DNA of 64,000 bases. Origin: Comamonadaceae bacterium. Its GTDB lineage: Bacteria > Pseudomonadota > Gammaproteobacteria > Burkholderiales > Burkholderiaceae_C. The position numbers were made by a program, and so were the translations under genes. The stretch covers positions 62,001 to 126,000 of the forward strand of contig JAIYCB010000012.1 of assembly GCA_027488215.1 (NCBI GenBank). Reading direction: 5' to 3'. Under the pieces are notes generated by a model. That model was given only the letters and a program-made list of their open reading frames with translations, was not told the DNA's origin and ran no database searches. Of the stretch, positions 16,198-24,477 are shown piece by piece. The number at the start of each line of letters is the position of its first letter. Position 1 is the stretch's first letter.

Positions 16198-17718
16198 TTA
16201 AAAAGAGATGACGCCTCGTTCCTCGTAAACCGAGGGGCCGAGACCTTCGTTGGGCATCATTGCGACCGCCATGGCGAGTGCCACCATGCCGTCGATGCGT
16301 CCGTGTTGCTTTTTCTTGTCGAACTTACGCGCCCCAGAGTCACCTACCACCACCGCGTTTCGGGCACACATCTCCAAGATTGGGTGGTTGCTGTGTTTGA
16401 GGCGCTTGCCCAGCAACTTGACTTCCAACTCCCGTAAAGCCGGGGTCATCGACAAGGTGCCTTGGCCGTAGGGGATGAACTTTTCCAGCTCGAAGTCTGA
16501 AAAATTCGCCTTCACCAGCCAGGGCTTGAGGTGCACGAACAAGGCCCGGTCAAAGGCGATGGCCTGCACGTCGCACCGGTCAAACAAGCCACGCATGAAC
16601 TCGGCCACGAACTCATACTCAATCGCAGCGCCAGGAGTGGTGTTCAAAAACCCTTGCTTGGCCCACAGGTCGTAGGGCACATGGTCCTTGCGGCTCTTTT
16701 CTGCCAAGCCATGGCTGGGCAACCAGAACTCCGAATGCACATCCCCCTGCTCGGATACGAGCACCAGGGCTGTGAGGTCGTTGACGCTGGACAAATCCAG
16801 ACCGCCCCACACTTTCTGACCCTCAACGGACTGAGCCGCCGCTCCGTTAGCTTTCCAGACGGAAGGTGCGACAAAGGGGCTGGACGCTTCCACGCGCTGA
16901 TTCAAGATCAGGTTGCGAAACTCCGGCTCGTTGGCGGGCATCTCCATGGCCTGGCGGCACTGCTTCTCGATGTCATTGATCGAGCGAAACTTGCCCATGG
17001 CTGGATTGGCTGCGGCCCAGGCCTGCCGATCGTCCATCTGGCAATCGGCTGGGGCTTCGTAAATGTGCGAGACCACCCTCGGGTCTGGCGCGTTCTTTTG
17101 CGCATCGATCCAAATGCTGAACAAGTCCGCATCTGTGGGCGCTTGCGTCGAAATCGCGATCAGCAGCGGGTTTTCATAAGCCCCCTGCGCTGTGGTGATC
17201 GCTGAAACAAATTCATCGGTCGGGCCCGCAACTTGACCCACTTCGTCCAAGATGGCCAAGATCGGGCTCAAACCGTGGGCAGTTTTACCCTCAGCAGCCA
17301 GCGCTCGGTACAAGACATTGCGGTTCAGTCCGATCAGACGTTTGCCCGAAGGCTGCACACGCACCACCTGGCTGAGCGCTGGCGACATGTCCACCATTTT
17401 GCGAGCCAGCTCAAACACCACGGCGGCCTGATCTTTGGATCGGGCGCCGCTGATGATCTGGCTGTTTTGAACGGCCTCGGGCCCTGCCAGGTGCGCCAGC
17501 AAGATGGCCGCGATCAGACCCGTCTTGCCGTTTTTACGGGCGATCGACAAGTAGGCCGTGTGGGTCTTGTACGGGTTGTCGTAAATCTCCAAGATGAAGC
17601 GCCGCTGAAAGGGCTCCAACTTCATCGGCTTACCGATGTGCTGCCCCTCAGGGGTCACGCAATAACTCTCAATGAACTCACAAACCCGCTCGCCACGGGT
17701 CAGTTTCTTTTTGCTCAC
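16198..17718 (-). CDS. terL: Large terminase subunit (HK97-type, Terminase_1)
   Basis: A 506-aa protein. The N-terminal ATPase has SIARKNGKTGLIAA (Walker A) and ILAILDEVGQV (Walker B, Glu). The C-terminal nuclease has GGLDLSSVNDLTALVLV, AIAFDRALF and HGRIDGMVALAMAVAMM, giving the metal-binding acidic residues. It cuts concatemers and pumps DNA into the prohead through the portal. It overlaps the small subunit gene by ATGA. Confidence 0.93.
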   Translation of the reverse strand: MSKKKLTRGERVCEFIESYCVTPEGQHIGKPMKLEPFQRRFILEIYDNPYKTHTAYLSIARKNGKTGLIAAILLAHLAGPEAVQNSQIISGARSKDQAAVVFELARKMVDMSPALSQVVRVQPSGKRLIGLNRNVLYRALAAEGKTAHGLSPILAILDEVGQVAGPTDEFVSAITTAQGAYENPLLIAISTQAPTDADLFSIWIDAQKNAPDPRVVSHIYEAPADCQMDDRQAWAAANPAMGKFRSINDIEKQCRQAMEMPANEPEFRNLILNQRVEASSPFVAPSVWKANGAAAQSVEGQKVWGGLDLSSVNDLTALVLVSEQGDVHSEFWLPSHGLAEKSRKDHVPYDLWAKQGFLNTTPGAAIEYEFVAEFMRGLFDRCDVQAIAFDRALFVHLKPWLVKANFSDFELEKFIPYGQGTLSMTPALRELEVKLLGKRLKHSNHPILEMCARNAVVVGDSGARKFDKKKQHGRIDGMVALAMAVAMMPNEGLGPSVYEERGVISF

Positions 17719-18173
17719 TGTGCCAACAGCCCGTCGTCTTCCAACTCGGTCCGTATTTGATGCGCCTTACGCTCAATGGCTCGTTTGCCCGCCTGGTCAC
17801 GCGCATCCCCTGCGATCCGACCGCCCATGCGCAGCGTTCGCATCAGAGCCATTTCGCGACGTGACAGCTGCTCCAACACAGTTACACGTGGATTCATGAT
17901 CTGGGTGCCTTTGGCGTTTTCCACTACTGTCCCCTCGTAGTTGAGGATCTGTTGTTCTCTCTCAATATCGGCCTGGCAGCGGGCCAATTGGGCAGCGACC
18001 ACCAAGTCAGACTCGGTCCATTCGTCTCGCGCGCGCGCACGAAGGACCCCTTCCCAAAAGGGATGGTCCGTCTCCCGCAGCTGCACATGCTCTGGCAAGG
18101 GCAAGGGAGGAAGAGCCGCGTTAACCATGGCCTTAACGGCGCTGGCCGCAGAATCAGATCGAGTGCGTTTCAT
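17715..18173 (-). CDS. terS: Small terminase subunit
   Basis: A 152-aa helical, charged protein (MKRTRSDSAASAVKAMVNAALPPLPLPEHV...WTESDLVVAAQLARCQADIE...NPRVTVLEQLSRREMALMRTLRM). The P-x-x-x-LEQLxRREMxLxRxL stretch is typical of small terminases of HK97-type phages. It recognises the pac/cos site and regulates TerL. Position directly upstream of TerL supports the call. Confidence 0.8.
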   Translation of the reverse strand: MKRTRSDSAASAVKAMVNAALPPLPLPEHVQLRETDHPFWEGVLRARARDEWTESDLVVAAQLARCQADIEREQQILNYEGTVVENAKGTQIMNPRVTVLEQLSRREMALMRTLRMGGRIAGDARDQAGKRAIERKAHQIRTELEDDGLLAQ

Positions 18174-18306
18174 GGTGAGTCGTGGGTTAACGATAAAACG
18201 AAGGACCTACTGCGGTCTGATGCAATGCAGCGTTAGGGATTTGTACCCCCTCCCTCACTTCTGATGTTGAATCCATCTTGATTAAAAAGGTGCAGGAGAC
18301 TTGCAT

Positions 18307-18315
18307 TGATATGAT
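18307..18315 (+). promoter_or_regulatory. Candidate extended -10 promoter for the cargo gene
   Basis: TGATATGAT matches the extended -10 pattern TG-N-TATAAT with one change. It lies about 50 bp before the ATG of the 148-aa gene on the plus strand. No good -35 is seen at 17 bp, which is common for extended -10 promoters. Confidence 0.4.
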
Positions 18316-18365
18316 TGGAAGACCAGACTTTGGAAATCGCCGAGGTCACTAGAAAATTTTCATTT

Positions 18366-18812
18366 ATGAAATTTCGATTTGCCTCGTTTTTCTTCGCACT
18401 ATTGCTGGCATCAGCTTCAAGCAGTGCGCGAGACTTCGTAACCAACACGACCGTAATAGGCTGTGGCCCTAAGAAGCCCGAATTTTTCTCCTCAGTGGAG
18501 ATGATCAACGCCTATAAGTACTTCTTTGTTCACAAGGCAAAAAATGGGGACTACGTCATTTGGCACGACAACTTCCAATATGCGTCATTTGAGCAAAAGC
18601 AATACCACCAACTTTATGTTCAAAACGGTGGTCATACTTCAACAACGATGCAGGTAGTTGAGGGAATAGAACGCTATTCGCTCAACTTTAGAGAAACAAG
18701 TGGATTGACTCGAACACGCATACTCTTGATTGATCCCAACAACATGACGTTTGTGAGCAGAATTGCCGGATTCCAACCAATGATGGGTGTTTGCTGGCTA
18801 GAGAAAAACTGA
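18366..18812 (+). CDS. Secreted protein of unknown function (prophage cargo gene)
   Basis: A 148-aa protein, the only plus-strand gene inside the late region. It begins MKFRFASFFFALLLASASSSARDF, a signal peptide with a likely cleavage after the SSSA segment. The mature part has two Cys (VIGCGPKKP and GVCWLEKN), which could form a disulphide after export. Codon and base use are more AT-rich than the flanking terminase and HNH genes. A TTG at 18315 would give a longer form without a proper signal peptide and is not chosen. The isolated, opposite-strand position with its own promoter candidate fits a moron (lysogeny cargo). No family recognised. Confidence 0.7.
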   Translation: MKFRFASFFFALLLASASSSARDFVTNTTVIGCGPKKPEFFSSVEMINAYKYFFVHKAKNGDYVIWHDNFQYASFEQKQYHQLYVQNGGHTSTTMQVVEGIERYSLNFRETSGLTRTRILLIDPNNMTFVSRIAGFQPMMGVCWLEKN

Positions 18813-18818
18813 CAGCTG

Positions 18819-19136
18819 TTACCAAACGACTTTCCCTGAATAGTCAAATTTAGCTCGCTCACGCGTGCCGTTCTCTTGCCGTGCCTTGTCGCTGTCGTGA
18901 TGCGCTTTGCACAAAGCCTGCCAATTGGAACGATCCCAAAACAAGGTTCGGTCTCCACGATGCGGCACAACATGATCGACAACCTCAGCTGCCTGGGTCA
19001 CACCCTCTGCGGTGCACATGACGCAAAGCGGGTTTTTCATCAAGAAACCCTTGCGTGCACGCTGCCAGGCAGCGCCATAACCACGTTGGTTACTGGTGCG
19101 TTTTTCGTTGCGCCAACTGGTCGGGTTGTCATTCAT
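18819..19136 (-). CDS. HNH endonuclease (phage packaging-associated)
   Basis: A 105-aa protein with RGYGAAWQRARKGFL, then CVMCTAEG (first zinc Cys pair), VVDHVVPHRGD (catalytic His) and NWQALCKAHHDSDKAR (second metal pair and HNH His). Small HNH proteins next to terS are needed with TerL for cos cutting in HK97-type phages. Its location just upstream of the cargo gene and terS supports this role. Confidence 0.88.
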   Translation of the reverse strand: MNDNPTSWRNEKRTSNQRGYGAAWQRARKGFLMKNPLCVMCTAEGVTQAAEVVDHVVPHRGDRTLFWDRSNWQALCKAHHDSDKARQENGTRERAKFDYSGKVVW

Positions 19137-19305
19137 GGCGATCTCTCAGATGTCCAACACACCCCGCCGCTGGCCCAAGGAGGCAAGGCGCTGGTGCGGC
19201 GGGGTGGCTGGTGGCCGCGATTTGCCCATCGCTGCGCGGGCCTGCTTGGCCTCACTGCTTAGACCGAGCGTCCAGCAGGTCAGTTGTGTGCAGGATTTGG
19301 GCAAC

Positions 19306-19337
19306 AAAAAAGCCCGCCGACATCGCTGTCGCGGGCT
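19306..19337 (-). terminator. Strong intrinsic terminator between regulators and late genes
   Basis: On the minus strand AGCCCGC and GACA pair with TGTC and GCGGGCT and are followed by six T. It lies between the AlpA-like gene and the HNH/terminase block. A second hairpin (19354-19377: GTGGC-TGCC against GGCA-GCCAC, one mismatch) stands just upstream without a T run. The rest of 19137-19424 shows no credible gene. Late genes would need antitermination or a separate promoter here. Confidence 0.8.
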
Positions 19338-19424
19338 GAAAATATTTGGTGCAGTGGCCTGCCATTAGGCATGCCACATCACTGAATTTGTATCAGGTAG
19401 CTCTATCCTGCCATATATATTTTC

Positions 19425-19655
19425 TTATGTCAACTCTTTGGATGAGGAATTCTTTGATTGCTCCCACCGTTCAACATCTTCCATTCTCCAAGCCGTTAGG
19501 GATGGTCCAAGGCGAACTGGTTGAGGAAAGGTCCCCATCTTGACCCATCGCCAAATGGTTGCGTGTGACACTGGCAATCTGCCTTTGATACCTGGAACGC
19601 CATCACGGTCAGGCCTACTTGCTAATTGACGGATTCGGATGTATTTGGTCTGCAT
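19425..19655 (-). CDS. AlpA-like phage regulatory protein
   Basis: A 76-aa protein starting MQTKYIRIRQLASRPDRDGVPG, then GRLPVSHATIWRWVKMGTFPQPVRLGP and TAWRMEDVERWE. The winged helix-turn-helix (SHATIWRWVKxGxFPxPxxLG) is the AlpA/excisionase-like DNA-binding pattern. ATG at 19655 has AAAGGAAAACC upstream. AlpA proteins activate prophage or excisionase genes; here the position after the early operon suggests a role in the early-to-late switch (inference). Confidence 0.82.
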   Translation of the reverse strand: MQTKYIRIRQLASRPDRDGVPGIKGRLPVSHATIWRWVKMGTFPQPVRLGPSLTAWRMEDVERWEQSKNSSSKELT

Positions 19656-19743
19656 GGTTTTCCTTTGGTTGATCCTTGCCACCTTGGCAAGGATCAAATT
19701 TCAGCAGAGCACTTGACGACAGCGTAAATACATACGAATCGAT

Positions 19744-20130
19744 TTAGTCATGACTCAATCGGCTCAAAATGTTCTCAAACATCCGTAAGCCACGCAGGTG
19801 ACGCTCCTGGCAAAGCCGGGGTGGAATGTGCGCTATGCGCAGCTGGGCCTCTATCGGTAGGCGCTGCGGCACGTAAAGGATCGTCAGGACCTTGCGCTCC
19901 AGCTCGGGCAAGTGCGCCAGAGCCCGCTGACAAGCTAAGGCTTCATCAATGTGTTGCAGAATTTCGCGAGGAGCTCTGTCTTCATCGTCCTGAAAGCTCC
20001 GATATCGTCCTTCAGCACTGCCACAGCGTTGCCGACGCAGGCGTTCCATGGCCCAGCGGCCGTAACGCGTCAGGCGTTCATCGGCCTCGCGCAGGTTCAG
20101 CGGAATCTCCGCAATCAGGTTTTGTCGCAT
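19744..20130 (-). CDS. Possible late-gene regulator (antitermination Q-like / sigma region 4-like)
   Basis: A 128-aa basic protein, MRQNLIAEIPLNLREADERLTRYGRWAMERL...ACQRALAHLPELERKVLTILYVPQRLPIEAQLRIAHIPPRLCQERHL. The segment LPELERKVLTILYV followed by a second helical unit looks like a helix-turn-helix of sigma region 4 or phage antitermination proteins. It is the last early gene before the terminator at 19306 and the terminase block, the location of Q in lambdoid phages. The family is not certain. Confidence 0.55.
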   Translation of the reverse strand: MRQNLIAEIPLNLREADERLTRYGRWAMERLRRQRCGSAEGRYRSFQDDEDRAPREILQHIDEALACQRALAHLPELERKVLTILYVPQRLPIEAQLRIAHIPPRLCQERHLRGLRMFENILSRLSHD

Positions 20131-20537
20131 GTTGCCCCCTTGCTGTCTTCATGAATGTCGCGTGCGAGCGCTGCCCAGGCTGCCACCGACCCCTCCACGG
20201 TCCACTCGTAGTCGTGCCACTGAGCTGCGTGCTGCATGCGCAGGTTGACCGCCAATGGCCAAACCCCTCGCCAAGCTCCTCGGTCAAGGCGGTAGAACAG
20301 CACCGGCAGCTCGCCCCGGGCTTGTGCCACGCATTGCCCCCACCAGGTGGCGATGTCGGCGCGGCTGGCGCTGGCGTAGCGTTTGATTTCGACCGACCAG
20401 CCCGGCACGCCTACCAGGTCACTGTCCCCAGCAGCGTTGCGCACGCGCCGCTGGACTTGCCAGCCGGTGTGCTCACGGATCACAGCAGCGGCTTCACGCT
20501 CACCGACCTTTCCTTTGGTGCGTTGCATACGTCCCAT
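20115..20537 (-). CDS. PD-(D/E)XK nuclease, Holliday-junction resolvase-like
   Basis: A 140-aa protein with KVGEREAAAVIREHTGWQVQRR (first Glu), NAAGDSDLVGVPGWSVEIKRYA (Asp then Glu-x-Lys) and a following helical AQARGELPVLFYRLD strand. This matches the Hjc/RecB-like nuclease core used by phages to resolve branched DNA before packaging. It overlaps the Q-like gene by 16 bp. The start MGRMQRTKGK or the internal ATG four codons on are both possible. Confidence 0.75.
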   Translation of the reverse strand: MGRMQRTKGKVGEREAAAVIREHTGWQVQRRVRNAAGDSDLVGVPGWSVEIKRYASASRADIATWWGQCVAQARGELPVLFYRLDRGAWRGVWPLAVNLRMQHAAQWHDYEWTVEGSVAAWAALARDIHEDSKGATCDKT

Positions 20538-20566
20538 CAGGCCGCCCTCACTTGTATTGAGCGAGT

Positions 20567-20681
20567 TTGGGGTGATGGGGTGATTTGGGGTGATGTTCTA
20601 GCCCCTGTATATAGAAATGCTCTCCCTGCAAATCTCACGCGTTCGGTTGAAACATCACCCCTTATCACCCCATCACCCCAA
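20567..20681. repeat. 31-bp inverted repeat made of octamers; candidate replication origin or operator
   Basis: The left arm (20567-20597) contains GGGGTGAT three times (20569, 20577, 20587). The right arm (20651-20681) contains ATCACCCC three times (20654, 20664, 20672). The two arms are reverse complements except for TT against AA at one step, with 53 bp between them. A seventh copy, ATCACCCC at 20707-20714, lies inside the 3' end of the primase-helicase gene. Multiple short iterons beside a replication gene are typical of phage origins; an operator or processed RNA structure is the alternative. No promoter or terminator T-run is evident. Confidence 0.6.
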
Positions 20682-20697
20682 GAAATCGCCTGTTTTT

Positions 20698-23600
20698 TCA
20701 GCACAAATCACCCCCAGTTTTCGCATCCGTGTTTTTCAGCGTCCATTTCGCGGCTAACTTGCCCCCGTTGACTTGGTTCACGGTCAGCTTCAGCCCCCCG
20801 GCGATCCGGTTTTTGTGAGCCCGCAGCCAGTAGCCCACCTGTGCTGATTTCGTCGGGTCGTTGCACCCCGCCTGCTCCAAAGCCTCCCTCAAACCAAAGT
20901 GGCCGCTGGCCCAAATAGACAGATCGCTGGCACGGAAATCCACGTCGTGGCGTTGACCCAGCTTGGCCTGTGCCACGCTTTGGATGAAAGCGAACACCGC
21001 TCCAATTTCAATGGAGCCGTCGTTGCTGTAATCCACCGCCGCCACCGGGTCCTCTTCACCCAGCCAGACCAGCGCATCGCGCACGCGCCATGACCAGTCC
21101 TCAAAGGAATCGAGCGGGGGCAGGTTCAGCGGCTGCGGGTGCAGCGCGTAGGCCCGCAACACTGTCAGCGCAGCGTTGATGTAACGCGCCCGGTTCTGCT
21201 TGATGTAAGTGGCCAGACTGGGGTGGTCAAACACCACCTGCCGGTCTTTCAGCGACTCCACCTCCAACTGCAACTCGCAGACGATGGTGCGGCGGGCGTT
21301 GTCGCTGCCGAGCACCACGTTGTTGCCGGTCAAAACGAGCCGGGTGCGGTTGTGGAACTTGACCCGCTCCGATTCACCCAGCTTGCGGTCGGCGTAATCG
21401 TCGGACGTGGCGAACTGCGACAGGGCCGGACTCTTGATAACGGCGCCGTTTGGCAAGTTGTCAAACACCACCACCGGGTCCCCCGCCAGCAGCACCGAGG
21501 TGAAGACCTTTTTCAACTCTTCCTCGTTGCCGTTTGGCCAGGGGTGGGTGGTGGCGTGGCCATAGGCGATCAGGTTGGCGATCGAGGCCATCAGCGTCTT
21601 GCCCGACCCGGCCATGCTGGCGGTGTAAAGCACGACCGGAGACTTGGGCAGCGTGGGTCGGGCCAGCGCCGTCAACACGTCGGCCAGGAACACCGAGCGC
21701 GAGACCGGGTTGGCGAACGGAAACTGTTTGACCAGCTCGCACAGCTCGTCGAGCGCGGCTCGAGCTTCCGTGTAGCCCGGCTGCAGCGGCAACTGGGGGA
21801 AGTTCAGTGTAGGCGCGTAGTAGATGCCAGTTTCGCTGTCGTAGCCGGGCACATCGCACACCGAGCCATCGACCCGCAAAAACGGCGCGTTGGCCAGGGC
21901 GGTCAGCGGCTGGAAAGTCAGGTCGTCGGTGCCGCTTTCCAGCGCCGCTGCCACGTTGGTCGGGCAATCGATCACCTTGTAGTCGTTCATGCGTCGGTCC
22001 CAGCGCTGGAACTCGGCCCGCTCCGTCAACTCGCGCACCAGCCAATAGCGTGTGACCGGCAGCACGATCGGCTGGCTGCTCAACCGCGAAAGGCCGTCCT
22101 GCACTTCCGAGCCTTGCCCGATGCGCACCAGGTACATGCCGCGCTTGAACACCACGTCGTCCAGCAACTGAGCGCATTGGCGCAGCACCGACGGCAGCAC
22201 ACCGGGGTCGATGTAGATCACCGGTTTGGGAGGCGCCGCTCCGCCACCTCCTCCGCTGCCGGAGCCACCCGTGCTGCCACCGTTGCCGATCTCCTCCGGG
22301 TCCGGGTAGTCCACCTCTTCGCCCGCCCCGCCATCGTCGGGATCGAGGAAAGAAAAATCCTCCGGGTCGTGCGCCTGTGGCTGCGCAAAAGGCAGCCGTG
22401 CCCGGTCGATGCGGGCGAGATAGATGCGGTGCTGGGGCGGCGTCACGCTGTGGCCCTGCTCCAGCAGCCAGCGGTACACGTCACGCGGTGTTTGGCTGGC
22501 GCAGTGCCCGTGCAGGCACTTCCAGGTCCAGCTGCCATCGGCCCGCACCTTGACGGCGGTGCCATCGTCCAGAGCCTTGGTGTGCAAGCGGTGCTGGTGG
22601 CAGGTGATGTCCCACCACCCTGAGCCTTTTTGCTGGGCCGACTTGAGCAGGCCAGCGGCTTGCAGGGCCTGGATGAGCGGGTGTTCGCCCGACTGCGCTG
22701 CTGCTGCAGCGGGGACCGCGTTGATCTGCGGCACCTGGTCCAAGGACTGGCCAAACCAGCCTGCGATTTCTTGCGCGGAATACGCCAACTCGGGTCGCCA
22801 GCTCACCAGGCGGTTCTGCCAAGGCTGGCCCAGCGCCAGCTTGAGGTTGCGCCCCTGCGGCAACTTGCACAGTCGGGTGATGCCCTTGGCACCCTGATCG
22901 GTCAACAACTGCCCTTGCACCGGCGTGGCCAGCACCTGCTTGGTCAGGAAACTGGCGACCGAGACATCGCAAACTGTTTCGCTGAGGCGGTAAAACCACT
23001 GGTGGTTGCCAGGCGAGGTTTCGATGATGGCGGTCGGCTCACCCAAACCTAGCGTGCGCGGATCGACCGCCACTTTGGTGCCGATGTCATCAAGCACCAG
23101 AAAGTGCAAGCCGCCAAAGTATTCGATTTGGCGGTAGTAGATGCCCTCCGTATCCCGACGAAAAGCAGAGACGCATGTGTAGTTCTGCCGCTGCGGGTCA
23201 AGGTAAAAGTCCCGGGAAAACTCGATCGGGCCACCGCCCCACATGCCCGCCTTGGCCAGTTCGTTGTCCGTGTCGGGTGGGGTGGTGTTGGAGCAAACAA
23301 AGGCGTCATCGAGCGCAGTGCCGAACATCAGCCGCAGGAAATCGTCGTTGGTGACCTCCTGCAGGTCGGTGGGCACTTCGATCACCTCGCCCGCCTCCTT
23401 GGACTCGACGGCTGCGGGACTGACCGGCTGCCCTGCGAGCATGGGTTTCATGCCATCGCGCAGGTCGTACACCTTGAGCCAGCCCTTTTCCTGCACCTCC
23501 ACCCCGGCCTTGCGCAAGCGGCGCAGCTCGGCCTTGCCCAAGCGCTGGCGGTCGTGGATTTCGCGAAGGGCTTGCCCGTCAGTGCCAAAGCGCAGCACCA

Positions 23601-24477
23601 GCGAGGCTTCGCGGGTGACGCCCATGGGCAGCGCCAACACGCCCGAGCCCTTGGTCAGACTGACCGCCAGGCCCCGGTCACCTGAGAAATTGCGCGGGTT
23701 CTTGTCGGTACCTTTGGCCACGGCTTCCGTGTCGATTCGGCCCTCGCTCAGCACCGTAGCCGCCCCGCCCACCCCCAACACCTCCAATCCCAGCGCCTGC
23801 AACTGCTGCACCAGGGTGTTGTGGTGCGGGCTGTACGGCACGTCAGTCTGCGCCAGCAGCAACTGGGCCTGCAGCACGTACCAGTCCACGTCCACATCGT
23901 TGGCCCCCGGCCAGTGGGTGTCGGCCAAGTAGGCGAAGCCTGCCTCCAGCGTCTGCTCGGCAGCGGCGCCGGTGGCGTCCTTGGTGATCTTGGGCAAATC
24001 AGTGCGGTTGGAGCGGTAGACGCGTATCAACTTGCCCACGGCCTCACCGCCCACGCGCAAGCAGCTGCCTGGAGCCGAGCGCATTTCAGTGAAGAGCAAA
24101 ATTCCCCGCCGCTCTGCAGCTGCCCGGATAAACTCTTCGACCGGCGTGCCATCCAGCATCTGCTGGCCGATGGCCTGACGCACCACGAGTGCATCGTGGT
24201 TGGCCGAAATGCCGGGGTCATGCGCCAGCAGGCCTTTGCTTTTGATCTCGGGCGGTCCGTCGCCTTCACGCACCACCTCAATGTAGGAGTTGATGTTCAG
24301 GCCTCGGTGCGCCAGCACTTCGGTGCGCTCCATCTGAAAGCCGAAGGTGGCTTCCCAGTCGGCTATCACCTGCGTTACCCGCTCTTCGTCACCTTGGGCG
24401 ACTTGCAGCGCGATGGAGTCGGTGTTTAGCGAGACCACCCGGGTCTCGTTGGTGGGCTCAGTCTTAAACATGGGCAT
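20698..24477 (-). CDS. C-terminal half of a family B DNA polymerase fused to AEP-like primase and SF3/D5-like helicase
   Basis: A 1259-aa protein. Residues 13-24 read RVVSLNTDSIAL, the polymerase motif C (NTDS, with D20 in the catalytic position), followed by thumb-like NSYIEVVREGDGPPEIKSKG. Residues 455-495 carry GLHFLVLDDIGTKV and ETSPGNHQW, matching AEP primase motifs. Residues 626-659 are a Cys/His cluster (CHQHRLH ... CLHGHC), probably zinc-binding. A Gly-rich linker (731-748) leads to an ATPase: Walker A MAGSGKT (955-961), Walker B VVVFDN, sensor TGNNVV and RR at 1062-1063. The first ATG lies within the end of the upstream polymerase gene, one base out of frame. Confidence 0.78.
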   Translation of the reverse strand: MPMFKTEPTNETRVVSLNTDSIALQVAQGDEERVTQVIADWEATFGFQMERTEVLAHRGLNINSYIEVVREGDGPPEIKSKGLLAHDPGISANHDALVVRQAIGQQMLDGTPVEEFIRAAAERRGILLFTEMRSAPGSCLRVGGEAVGKLIRVYRSNRTDLPKITKDATGAAAEQTLEAGFAYLADTHWPGANDVDVDWYVLQAQLLLAQTDVPYSPHHNTLVQQLQALGLEVLGVGGAATVLSEGRIDTEAVAKGTDKNPRNFSGDRGLAVSLTKGSGVLALPMGVTREASLVLRFGTDGQALREIHDRQRLGKAELRRLRKAGVEVQEKGWLKVYDLRDGMKPMLAGQPVSPAAVESKEAGEVIEVPTDLQEVTNDDFLRLMFGTALDDAFVCSNTTPPDTDNELAKAGMWGGGPIEFSRDFYLDPQRQNYTCVSAFRRDTEGIYYRQIEYFGGLHFLVLDDIGTKVAVDPRTLGLGEPTAIIETSPGNHQWFYRLSETVCDVSVASFLTKQVLATPVQGQLLTDQGAKGITRLCKLPQGRNLKLALGQPWQNRLVSWRPELAYSAQEIAGWFGQSLDQVPQINAVPAAAAAQSGEHPLIQALQAAGLLKSAQQKGSGWWDITCHQHRLHTKALDDGTAVKVRADGSWTWKCLHGHCASQTPRDVYRWLLEQGHSVTPPQHRIYLARIDRARLPFAQPQAHDPEDFSFLDPDDGGAGEEVDYPDPEEIGNGGSTGGSGSGGGGGAAPPKPVIYIDPGVLPSVLRQCAQLLDDVVFKRGMYLVRIGQGSEVQDGLSRLSSQPIVLPVTRYWLVRELTERAEFQRWDRRMNDYKVIDCPTNVAAALESGTDDLTFQPLTALANAPFLRVDGSVCDVPGYDSETGIYYAPTLNFPQLPLQPGYTEARAALDELCELVKQFPFANPVSRSVFLADVLTALARPTLPKSPVVLYTASMAGSGKTLMASIANLIAYGHATTHPWPNGNEEELKKVFTSVLLAGDPVVVFDNLPNGAVIKSPALSQFATSDDYADRKLGESERVKFHNRTRLVLTGNNVVLGSDNARRTIVCELQLEVESLKDRQVVFDHPSLATYIKQNRARYINAALTVLRAYALHPQPLNLPPLDSFEDWSWRVRDALVWLGEEDPVAAVDYSNDGSIEIGAVFAFIQSVAQAKLGQRHDVDFRASDLSIWASGHFGLREALEQAGCNDPTKSAQVGYWLRAHKNRIAGGLKLTVNQVNGGKLAAKWTLKNTDAKTGGDLC

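Noticed and set aside
19137-19270. Small minus-strand ORF of 27 codons (MGKSRPPATPPHQR)
   Set aside because: Too short and without a ribosome binding site or recognisable motif.
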